Shown one piece after another: positions 10,342-18,998 of a stretch of 31,066 bases of DNA. The stretch comes from Chara braunii (taxonomy: Eukaryota; Streptophyta; Charophyceae; Charales; Characeae): positions 1,884,079-1,915,144 of the forward strand of contig BFEA01000014.1 of NCBI GenBank assembly GCA_003427395.1, read 5' to 3'. Within the stretch, counting starts at the first letter, position 1, and the number at the start of each line of letters is the position of its first letter. Under the pieces are notes generated by a model. That model searched no databases. It saw nothing but the letters and a program-made list of their open reading frames with translations, and was not told the origin of the DNA. Both the position numbers and the translations under genes were made by a program.

Positions 10342-11468
10342 CGGAAGTAACAGTCGGGCGACCTCCCTGCAGCTAGGTGAGCAAGCAAGATACAATTGAC
10401 TGAGCCGGTTTGAGTGGTAGGAATGAGCCTCGCTATGGGGATGATTGCTGGTCTCCGTGGTCACGGTAATGGCGGTTGAGTAAGGATGGCCGACCTCGGC
10501 TGTTGCTGAAAGTTGCGGTTACTACGGTTTTGAGGGTAGAGCTGCAGTTGGAATCGGAGTCCGTCGTTGCGAGAAGGAAAGGTTGTGTGCAGGCGGGCGC
10601 GTTGAGCCACTGCCCTACACACGAGTACTCGCAGCCTGTTAGAATGATTGAACCTTGACAAAAAGAGTTGAATCTCCTGATGATGCATGGGCAGCTGCCG
10701 GCGGCTTGCTGACTGTGAGTGAACCTTTGCTGGTTGATGGGTGTTGCTACTACAGCTTCCGTTATTGCAGATTGGGCACAGACTATAACTGTTTGGGTGA
10801 TGGTAGTTGTGCATTATTGCTCACCGTGGGTCGTCGGTGCGTTTACAAACTGCAACGGACTGCGGCATCTGGCACAGATTACAACAACGGGTGTTGTTGC
10901 TGACTGCCGCTGCGAGTGGCCACTATATGGGTGGTTGGGTGAGGTCCGCTGTTGTTGTTACCTGCTGTATCACAGCGCAAATTACCGCAGCAGTTGACTG
11001 CTGCGGACTGTTACGGGCTGTCGTATGACGATTGGATTAGGGGGAGATGTGGGAAGATTAAGAAAGAAGAAGTTGAGCTAAAGGGAGAGTGTTGCTACAA
11101 TATGGTAAAACGGTGGTGAGGAGAGCGTTTGCTACCAACTGGGAGGTCGCCGGGAGTGGATCTTGGCAACCTTGGCTTTGGAATTCGTTCAAGCTGTTAC
11201 TTGTTGGCCGCCATTGCGGGGCCCTCAGGCGCTACAAGATTACAAGGCCCTCTCTCGCGAGACTGAGAGCACCATTCTTGGATCTGAGAGTCTCTACCTT
11301 CTATTTCTATTTCGTTCTAACTCTCAGTCTAGTCCTGGTTCTGAGAGGAAGGCGGCAGGGGGGATTGCAATCCGTAGGACCGCGTCAAGACTCTGTGGGG
11401 AGTCCACCCACCGATTGCGGGAGCTCTGACGGAACCTAGGCGAGGTTCTGGAGGCAGGGAACCTTCAG

Positions 11469-11579
11469 GTAAATCATCTTCATCCGTATAGCCTACTACT
11501 ACCCATGTTTGCCTATATCCCCTGTAGTATGATTATTGTATGCATGCGATTGTCCCTATGGTTTTTGCTTTCTCTTCAG
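11469..11579 (+). promoter_or_regulatory. Candidate leader intron in the direct repeat
   Basis: TTCAG|GTAAATC at 11468/11469 is a good donor, and TTTTTGCTTTCTCTTCAG|GA ending at 11579 is a strong pyrimidine-tract acceptor, giving a 111-nt intron. Another acceptor-like tract (TTGTTTTCTTTTGCCAAG) lies at about 12234-12251, just before the gag ATG. In the right repeat copy the donor reads CAA|GTAAAT, which is weaker. Sequence signals only. Confidence 0.35.
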
Positions 11580-11721
11580 GACCTAATCAGACTAACTGGA
11601 AAGAATGTGTGAGAGTGAAGCCTAAGTTTCTACTTTGTTCTGATTGAAAGCAGACTAAGGATGAATTGGGGGAAGGTGGAAGGAAGGTAGACTGCATGCG
11701 TTTGACCGGGTCAACCAAAGC

Positions 11722-12195
11722 CTGAGGATTGTTTCTACTGTGAATGGCTCACGACTATATTTATTTGGCTGTTTTCTGAAGGACCAGGCATTGTTTCTAT
11801 TGTGAATGGCCTGGTCGCTGTGTTTATTTGATTGTTTTCTGGGGAGTCAGGCATTATTTCTACTGTGAATGGCCTGGCTACCTTAGTTAACTCTGAGGGT
11901 TGCCTGATTGAAGGGGTTTAAATTCTTGTTTATTTTGAGGGAGAACTTTTGGTCCAAGGCTAAGCATTGTTTCCATGGTGAATGGTTTAGCCTGAAAACC
12001 ACGCACATAATTTAAACTAAGTATAAAGGAAAATATTTTATGTATATTTGCGTGTGAACTGGCAGCTGGGCATTGTTTCTACTGTGAATGGTCCAGCGTT
12101 AAGCCATATCATTAAGAAGAGAAAAAAGAAAATACAAAGTATAAATGGAAATAGTTTGGGCAAGCTGAATATTATTTCTGATGTGAATGGTTCAG
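11722..12195 (+). repeat. Array of six covarying stem-loops (array I, left copy)
   Basis: Six units at 11722-11751, 11782-11816, 11847-11877, 11958-11992, 12065-12097 and 12165-12195. Each has a variable 5' arm, then CATT, a 12-nt loop like GTTTCTACTGTG, AATG, one bulged G and a 3' arm complementary to the 5' arm. Stem sequences differ between units but stay paired, for example GACCAGG/CCTGGTC and GGCTAAG/TTTAGCC. G-U pairs are tolerated, which points to RNA. The array lies in the candidate leader upstream of gag. Confidence 0.85.
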
Positions 12196-12278
12196 TCCCC
12201 TGCCCATATTTGTTTTTTGAATAAGGGGATGTGCTTGTTTTCTTTTGCCAAGGAACTTGAAAAGAAGAGGCTGTCAAG

Positions 12279-13798
12279 ATGCCTGAGACTGGTGGCGCAT
12301 CAGTTGTTCCCAAGAAGGGTCTGACACTCAATGACCTCATCACATCCATCGACCAACATGAAAGGAACCCGAGCAACATCCCAAAGGTCGATACTTTCTA
12401 TTTCTGTGGGAAGAGAGTCTCAGAATGGCTAGGGCAGGTGGAACAAGCTTTGGTCAGGCGGACGGATGTTGTAAAGTTTCAACACATCCTTCAGTATGTC
12501 CTCCACAGCTACCATCAGGAGGTGAAGAAAGTCATAGATGCGGCTCAAGGTAGCTGGAAGAGCTTTAAGGAGGGGATGTAGAGGAATTACCGCCTGGGAA
12601 ACGGGTTGTTGACTACCACGGACCTTGAAGCGATGAACAAAGAGTATCTTACGACTATAGGGGCCTTTGTTCAAGAATTTAAGAAGAGGGCGCGGAAGGT
12701 CCATGGGATTTCGGAGGAATCACAGTGCGCCATCTTCCTGGGGCTACTCATAGCATCGGAGGCCGTCGAATTGACGAGACATGGAGGAGGTAGCATTCAG
12801 CTCACCTGGGACACCATTGACAGAGGGGTGGAAGTTGGGTGCTTGGACCAGGTGGAACAACGTCAGGTACGCCTGCAAAGCAGAAGAGAAAGGAAAAAGA
12901 TGCGACCTCTTCTGGGACCCCGGGAGTAACAAGGATTGTTACAGACGTATTGGCACAGCTAGGGTATGCAACAGAGCCGGTGGTGCAAAGGAGGGTGGTG
13001 ACGGCTGTCAAAGCAAAAGGAAAAGAGCCAGTGATAGAGGAGGTTAGTTAGGAGAAGCTCTGGGAAGAGGAAGAGCCGGTGCCGCAGCACCTGACNAAGG
13101 TCCAGCGCAAAGTGCGTAACTTGGCGCAGGGCGGACAGGGATCAGGAAAAGCGCAGGCGCCTCAGGCCCAGGCAGCAGCCCCTTTAAATGTGGTGGCTCC
13201 ATCATCCTGTACGGGCCCCTTGCAAGGTGGGGCGCCCTCCTATGGACAGTGGCCCTGGCCGGTGATCAACACAATTGTGCCATGGGGAAGCACGCCGCCA
13301 GTAGCCGGACGGCGAACGAGTAGGCCACCACCCATCTACCCCGCGGCCCAGGCCCAACCTGTGGCCCCGCCACCGTCACCTGATCCCAGTTCACANGGCA
13401 GTGTTGTAGGAGGTGGGAACCAGGGGCAGGGCAATCAAGGCAGCGGAGGGAGGGGTGGAGGAAAGGGGCGAGGCAGGAATGGCGGCGGAAGAGGGAGGCA
13501 ATGGAATGGCCAAGGCCAGGGGTACCAAGGCCAAGGGGGCCAAGGCCAGGGGTACCAAGGCCAAGGGAGTCAAGGCCAGGGGTACCAAGGCCAAGGGAGT
13601 CAAGGCCAGGGGTACCAAGGCCAGGGCTATCAAGGCAAGGGGTATCAAGGCCAGGGGGATCACGGAAGTCAGGGGTATGGAAGACCCCGTTTTGACTGAA
13701 GGACGGCCATCTGTCAACATTGTGACCAGCAAGGCCACACTATAAGGTTCTGTAATATAAGATGGGAAGACGAGAGAAGCGGACTGATTTCCTCTACT
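12279..13798 (+). pseudogene. Gag (capsid-nucleocapsid) of copy B (broken)
   Basis: The only full-length Gag N-terminus in the window, starting MPETGGASVVPKKG. Capsid-like features: VSEWLGQVEQAL, SWKSFKEGM, TTDLEAMNKEYLTTIGAFV and the QCAIFLGLL helix. A Pro/Ala-rich part follows, then a Gly-Gln-Tyr repeat (13505-13676) and a canonical CX2CX4HX4C knuckle at 13712-13753 (CQHCDQQGHTIRFC). The frame then runs into the acidic linker and protease, so this was a Gag-Pro polyprotein. Breaks: CAG to TAG at 12579-12581, one-base deletion near 12916, CAG to TAG at 13049-13051 and TGA at 13697-13699. Copy A keeps a Gln codon at both TAG sites. Confidence 0.9.
13505..13676 (+). repeat. 30-bp tandem repeat coding for a Gly-Gln-Tyr-rich segment of Gag
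   Basis: Tandem units of about 30 bp built on CAAGGCCAGGGGTACCAAGG, coding GQGYQGQGSQ-type decapeptides directly before the zinc knuckle. Later units are shorter. Copy A has the same repeat with fewer, more irregular units (about 8764-8900). The low-complexity, Gln/Gly-rich and arginine-poor composition may assist RNA binding or condensation by Gag; that is inference. Confidence 0.85.
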
Positions 13799-14564
13799 AT
13801 GGATGGGAATATCTACGATCAGTTTGGGGAGGCCATTGACAGAAGGCTTGGAGGAGTGAGTGAGGGCTGAAGCTCAACGAAGAGCGGCAGCTGGGCCGGC
13901 ACCCCCTGCCATGTTGAGGCTATGGCAGGAAAAGGAGGAACCACCGATTGGGGTGGAAGAAGTAGGAAGCGATGAGGAAGTGACTCAAGGGCTACGAGGA
14001 GGAAGTGAGACGGAAGAGGCCATAATCATCGAGTCAGATGACGAGGATGAGGAGGAAAGAACGGAGCCTCCGTCCGTCTTAGTTGAGAAGATGGAGGACT
14101 TGCTGGATAAGATGGGGAGGTACCAACAGAAGTTGGTGGGCCTCTGTGAAGAAGTGAAGGGATGAAGTTCTAACATCCCCATAGTATTCCTCTATGACTC
14201 CGGCCCGGAGTCAGCGCCTGGGCGGCCTGGAGTAAATGTGGTGGGGTCGTGCCCACAATCAAGAATGAGGGGGAGACCCCTCACTCCGCAGGCCCGGCTG
14301 GCACAGGCAGCGCGAACGAGGAATCAAGCCAAGGCCAGTACCAGCCAAGAACCTCCAAGGAGGGAACACGAACCAGGGAGAAGGAAAGAGGTTGTGGAAG
14401 TAGAGGACGACGATGATGAAGAGGAAGAGGACGAGAGGCTGCGCAGAGAAGAGGATCACAGAGCGGAGCAGCGGGCAAGGAAAAAGGGAACCAGGGGAGA
14501 GGCCGAACCGGTCATACATGACGGACCGCCCAAAAAGAAGAAATACGCGGTCCGGTTGGAATAG
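13799..14564 (+). pseudogene. Acidic/basic Gag-Pro linker, copy B (broken)
   Basis: Homologue of 7901-8640. Starts MDGNIYDQFGEAIDRRLGG, then a four-base tandem duplication (GTGA twice, near 13857) shifts the frame. After that 13860-14165 and 14168-14564 are open in one frame, separated by a TGA at 14163-14165. Acidic runs (SDDEDEEE; EDDDDEEEEDE) and a PPKKKKY basic patch are conserved. A GAG-to-TAG change at 14562-14564 ends it. No known domain recognised. Confidence 0.7.
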
Positions 14565-15523
14565 GGATTTGACGTAGAGAAGGTGATTGACCGGCTGCTG
14601 GAAGGGCATAATGACCTCATGACCCTGAAGGAAATCCTAGCGTCAGCCTCGCGACTCCGCGATGAACTGAAGGGGAGATTATCACGGCGCCTGGTACCCA
14701 ATGTCCATCTGGGTACGATCCTGCCCAAGGAGGCAGAGTGGGCAGAGTCAGGTACGAAGATGGACAGGAAGCGAGTAGCCTGCGGTACGGTGGATTTGAT
14801 GGTGAAGAGTTCCAAGTGCGCAGCAATGATGGACACTGGGCAGAGATGAACATTATTCGGGAGGCGGACGCGATCAGATTCGGGCTGAATATAGACCGTT
14901 CTGACTGCGGTATTCTGCATGGAGCCAGCTGTAAGGCCACGTTTTGCAGGATAACCTCAAATGTGCTCGTCGAGGTTGGAAAGGTGAAGGCCAGGGCATG
15001 CTTTGTCATAATGCCGGACGTGGACCATGAAATCCTCCTAGGAAGGTCATTCCTAAGCAGGACAGAGACCGTGATGTTCCACAAACATGATGGGATGTTG
15101 ATCCTCCTCTTATGCTATCCTGCCTGCGGGAATTATGAAATAATTACTTGTAGGAACACCGGGCCAAGGAGTATAAGGAACCGGTTTAATCCAGGATCAT
15201 TCACAATCGAGGAGTCGGAAGGGGAGCGCAGGAGGCTCTGGGCAGAGCCCGAAGCAGGAGAGAGGGTGGAAGCATTTTCCCTCAGTCTGTCAGATGTTGG
15301 GAAGGCCATGGACTTGGTGGCCACGCATGAGATGGCAGATCCGGATGCCATCCACGCTTTGAGGGAACAAGTTCTGGAATGCCTTGAGGCAGGAAGGTTG
15401 GAATTGGTATATCGGCTCCCAGGCAGCAGAGGAAACCCCGCATCAGCGCAAACACAATCCGTGAGTCGGCCTTTTTTAGGGGACGGCTCAAGCAGGGTTC
15501 CCAAAGGCGGTACAAGACGGTAG
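14565..15523 (+). pseudogene. Aspartic protease (retropepsin) domain, copy B (one frameshift)
   Basis: The catalytic motif MMDTG is at about 14826-14840. One G is missing right after it compared with copy A, so the frame changes exactly at the active site and continues open as EMNIIREAD to 15523. The second conserved segment DHEILLGRSFL (about 15023-15055) is intact here, unlike in copy A. The frame ends with TAG at 15521-15523, about 45 nt after the T_TTT_TTA heptamer. The protease was in the gag frame, with pol reached by frameshifting. Confidence 0.88.
15472..15478 (+). promoter_or_regulatory. Candidate -1 ribosomal frameshift site TTTTTTA, copy B
   Basis: Frame-0 codons are CCT (15470-72), TTT, TTA (15476-78), GGG, GAC. 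A -1 slip gives AGG GGA CGG CTC AAG, the RT frame. The site has the same phase as in copy A even though the copies have diverged, and GGGGAC...GTTCCC follows as a possible stimulatory stem directly abutting it. HIV-1 uses the same heptamer at gag-pol (established knowledge). Confidence 0.7.
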
Positions 15524-16616
15524 ACAAGAAGTGTCGCCCAGTACCCGTCCTCGTTACAGAGGACGAGGAAGCATATTACGAGAGGGAACGAGGGTTGATT
15601 CAACGAATGAGGGAAAATGCTTTAGCAGGGCCATGTCGTATCAACAAAGGGAACGAGAAGGAGTTGATCATAGGGGAGTCTGATTTCCTGCTGCCTCAGG
15701 AGCGAACGAGGAGCGTGGCAGGCTGGATATAGACAAGATACCTATGATCCGCATCCACACCGTGCCACACGAGCCTTGGAGAATGAGAGGGGCGCGATAT
15801 CCCAATCTTGATGAGGAAAGGAAGGTAGTGGATTACCTCGACGGCAAGATACATACTCACGTCGCCGACTATTCAAGTGGACCGTATGCGTCCCCGTGGT
15901 TCTGCTTTATTAAGCCTAACGGGACGCTGCGGTGGGTGCAGGATTTGCAAAGGCTGAATGCAGTGACCGTGCGAGATGCTAGAGGACTGCCGGATGCAGA
16001 CGCGCTGTCGAAATCCTGTGCTGGAAGGCCTATAATTTTGCTTATAGACCTTTACTTAGGATACGATCAGTTCCCAGTCTACCCGCCGGATAGGCCGGTG
16101 ACAGCTATGCACACGCTGCGAGGATTAGTCCACATGAACGTGACCCCACAAGGGTGGACCAACGTAGTAGCAATGGTCCAACGGGCCATAATTCGGGACA
16201 TGCAGTCAGTCAGCCCCCCTATCACACAGCCATACATTGACGATTTGGCAGTGAAGGGGCCGGCGATGAAAGAGAGCGATGAAGTCTCACCAGGGGTAAG
16301 ACGCTTTGTGTGGAAACACATCCAGGACCTCGAAAAGGTCTTGAGCGTGCTCGAAGAGCATAACCTCATGGCAAGCGGGGTCAAATCCAGACACTGTATG
16401 AGGGAAGCGACTATCTTGGGGATCGTCTGCAATGAGAAGGGCCGAAGGCCGGATGTGAAGAAGACGGACAAGATTACTGAGTGGCCAGTTCCGTTCCACT
16501 CAATAACTGATATCAGACGCTTCCTTGGTACGTGTGGATTTTGGAGGGCCTTCGTCAAGAACTTTGCCGCTAAGAGTGAACACCTGAGGAAGTTAGTCCG
16601 TCAGGATCAGGAATAG
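15478..16616 (+). pseudogene. Reverse transcriptase domain, copy B (broken)
   Basis: Begins in the -1 frame after the heptamer (RGRLKQGSQRRYK). A deletion of roughly 65-70 bases near 15710-15720, compared with copy A, removes part of the N-terminal region and shifts the frame; from 15744 it is open to 16616. Landmarks: YASPWFCFIKPNGTLRW, LLIDLYLGYDQF with the catalytic Asp at 16047-16049 (the usual Ser of the YSGY motif is Leu), PQGWTN and catalytic YIDD at 16233-16244. A TAG at 16614-16616 ends it at the same codon where copy A has TAA. Confidence 0.93.
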
Positions 16617-17226
16617 GTATGGGGTGAGGAACAAGAAGAGGTGGTGGCAAAAATGAAGGAGGAATTTCGAGAAGGAGGGTTGGTGTTAGGAGCGCCAGAT
16701 TATGACGCCACAGAGACGCGACCCTTCATTGTTGAAACGGATGCGGGACCGACTGCCTTAGGGGGAGTTCTAATTCAGGCAGACATGTAAGGAAAGGAAA
16801 GACCCTTGCGATTTGAGAGTCGGACCCTCTGTACGACGGAGAGGAACTACTCTCAGTTCAAGAGGGAGACCCTTGCTGTCCTCCACTGTCTGCGAATCTT
16901 CCGGAAGTATATCTTTGGCAGGAGGTTTATTTTGAGAGTGGATCCGATCGCCCTGGCCTACTCTCTAAGGAATTTCGTTCTATCGGATCCGACGGTTGCC
17001 AGATGGCTGACGTACATCTGGATGTTCAATTTTGAATTGGAACGGATTCCTGGTAGTAAGAACCGGGCGGACGGGCAGAGTCGGATCAACTGGGATAAGC
17101 AGGAAGGGTAGGCGGTGGAGAATACGCCTCGAGTTTATGGATTTCTGGATCAGGAAGAAGATGTTCGTCTTCATATCAATAAATGGTCGNCGCGAGTGCC
17201 CAGCTGTGTAGGCTATCCTATCTGGC
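16617..17226 (+). pseudogene. RNase H domain, copy B (broken)
   Basis: Same frame as RT. The first catalytic Asp is in VETDAGPTALGG (codon 16740-16742). Then come RTLCTTERNYSQFKRETLAV with the catalytic Glu, RVDPIALAYS and GSKNRADGQSR. Stops: a Glu-to-TAA change after IQADM (near 16788) and a Glu-to-TAG change at 17109-17111. The CAG after ERNYS is intact here, while copy A has TAG, so each copy preserves residues the other lost. Confidence 0.88.
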
Positions 17227-17741
17227 AAGCGCCAAAGGGGTATGAAAGGAGGAATAAGCTAGTCCTTAAGCCCTTTGAGGAAGAAGATCCCTGGGGCGGT
17301 AAGGATGTTCAGTGGATGACGGAGCTTGCGCAGGCCAGCTCGCATAGCCTGGTGGAGGACATGAGAACGATTGAGGAAGGACCTGACCAGGTAGAACGAC
17401 ATGAGGACCTGATGGGAGGAATGTATCTCATCATCAATACGTTATTGTAGGAAATCCTAGACTAGTCAGGCTCCTTGAACCCGGCAGGGAATGTGGACGA
17501 AGTGCCCGAGAGCCAGGACAACGAGTTCGAGGAAGGAGAGATTAAGGAGGTTTTTCGTGCAGAGGAGTACGACGGGATCTACCTAGAACTGGGGCTTCTT
17601 CTGTCATGTGAAATGCGGCTAAGGGATGCAAGCGATAGGGCTCAGAGGATGTTGCAGCGCTACTTAGTGCGAGACGGCCACCTTTTCGTGAGAAGAGAAG
17701 TGGGGAATCCCATGATGGTCGTCTACAGTAGGAATCGTTAG
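17227..17741 (+). pseudogene. Pol spacer between RNase H and integrase, copy B (broken)
   Basis: Acidic spacer (ESQDNEFEEGEIKEV) homologous to 4661-5173. It has CAG to TAG at 17448-17450 and again near 17463, both Gln in copy A. It ends with the RYLVRDGHLFVRREVGNP stretch and a TAG at 17739-17741 that is shared with copy A. No catalytic motif is expected here. Confidence 0.7.
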
Positions 17742-18833
17742 ATCGACGTCGTAGCAGCACTACACGATAACAGTGCAGGAGGGCATCGAGGGGTACAAGC
17801 CACGTATGCCAAGATAAGTGAGTTGTACTACTGGGATGGAATGATGGACATGGTCGGAAAATTTTGTCGATCCTCCGTGCCCTGCTAGGAGAGATCCCGT
17901 TTAAGGCAGGGAGAGCCGCTGCATCCAAGGTTAGAGCGAGAGGTGGGGGTCGTAGTGCATCTCGACCTGCTTTTTATGCCACTTGGGGATCAGGACTATA
18001 ACTATATCTTCGATGTGCGCAATAACCTGTCTGGGTTCGTAGACGGGCGTGCTATTCGCACCAAGACCGGGGGGGTCTTAATGAGCTGCATCGAGGAATA
18101 TTACCTGCGTTACCCTTTCGTCAGGGAATTCGTAATGGACAGGGGATCGGAGTTTACCTGCCAGGAGGTGCAAGAATTGTTATCAAGGTATGGTGTAGCT
18201 GCCAACTACACCGCGGCCGCGCACCCCCAGACAAATGCTCCCGTAGAGAGAGGACATAGTACCATTACGAGCCTCCTGGCTAAGTGGACCGAAGGTAGGC
18301 CTAATCAATGGCCAAGATATCTAAGGGCGGCGTTCTTTGTCGAGAACATTACAATAAAAAGATCCACCAAGCACGCACCGGCTACATTGTAGTATGGAAG
18401 GCACGCCACCTTCCCTATCGAGAGTTTTCTTAGGACATGGAGGCGCCAGGATCTGGAAGTTAACCTGTCATTTGAAGAATTGCTCGATATTCGGGCGCGG
18501 CAGATAGGAGCGATAGAAGAAAGGATCCAAGAGGTGTCTGACCAGGTGGCGAGAAGTCGTATGAACGATAAGGCTCGATGGGATCAATCTGGGCGGGTGA
18601 GGAAAGTACCCTTGGCAGTTGGAGATGTCGTGCTTCTCTACGATTCATCACTGGAGAAGCAATGGTCCAGGAAGCTCGATAAGAGGTGGTTAGGTCCCTA
18701 CCGGATCGTACGGGTCGGAGACTTCGGAGCGTATTAGATTGAGGAGCTAAATGAGACTGAGTGGAAGGAATGGGTATCTGGAACGCGACTGAAGAAATTC
18801 GTGGCGAGAGAAGAGGTAAGAGAGACGACCTGA
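17742..18833 (+). pseudogene. Integrase domain, copy B (broken)
   Basis: Zinc domain with AGGHRGVQATYAKIS followed by FCRSSVPC: the first Cys of the CXXC pair kept in copy A (CVLC) is Ser here, and the next Gln is TAG. The catalytic core 17943-18392 is open: Asp at 17964-17966, Asp in VMDRGSEF at 18138-18140, Glu in APVERGHST at 18246-18248 (D-X35-E). A Trp-to-TAG change at 18390-18392 follows. The C-terminal KRWLGPYRI module is intact, then CAG to TAG near 18735. The frame ends at TGA 18831-18833 (EEVRETT). Ty3/gypsy type without chromodomain. Confidence 0.92.
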
Positions 18834-18976
18834 CTGCCTTTAGAATAAAAGTAGCAGGGTGTGTAGGNTAGGTAGGATGNATGCTNTGTGAGTGTGGTCT
18901 GGTCTAAGTTTGCTTGATTATCACCTGTTTTGCTTACCCCAATGTGTGCCTGTTGTCTCCTTCGCCTGTTGTGCAG
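18816..18976 (+). promoter_or_regulatory. Candidate intron or splice acceptor upstream of ORF3, copy B
   Basis: Donor-like AG|GTAAGAG with GT at 18816-18817 at the end of integrase; pyrimidine-rich tract ending TTGTGCAG|GT with AG at 18975-18976. The ORF3 ATG follows 23 nt later. Removing this 161-nt stretch would join integrase to GTC TGA, an immediate stop, so a pol-ORF3 fusion is not made this way. The acceptor fits better with a subgenomic RNA spliced from an upstream donor. Confidence 0.4.
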
Positions 18977-18998
18977 GTCTGACTTTACGAAGATAGCC

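Larger units (their letters stand above)
10342..12218 (+). repeat. 1.88-kb direct repeat, left copy (candidate 5' LTR/leader of copy B)
   Basis: Colinear with 26469-28346 over its whole length with a net one-base difference; about 95% identical over the first ~160 bases compared by eye. It ends 60 bp before the gag ATG of copy B, so it could be the 5' LTR plus leader, with the right copy as 3' LTR. Against a simple LTR: the ends are not TG...CA, and I find no tRNA primer-binding site after 12218 and no target duplication. Short ORFs inside are not convincing genes. The right 500 bp hold the stem-loop array. Confidence 0.75.

Noticed and set aside
10719-11439. Overlapping short ORFs in the direct repeat, also present at 26833-27556
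   Set aside because: No recognisable domain, low-complexity Cys/Gly/Val content caused by GTTGTT-rich DNA, and several frames equally open. Conservation is explained by the repeat itself.
12038-12379. Minus-strand ORF of 113 codons over the gag start of copy B
   Set aside because: Antisense to the leader and gag; hydrophobic composition comes from the opposite strand and there is no homologous ORF in another copy.
13391-13738. Antisense ORF of Leu/Ala/Val/Pro pentads (also 8705-9052)
   Set aside because: Shadow of the Gly-Gln-Tyr coding repeat of Gag on the other strand.
15472-15478. Frame change at the T6 run seen as a simple indel
   Set aside because: Both copies have exactly the same T count and phase and the -1 frame is open on both sides; programmed frameshifting explains it better, though a consensus is required.
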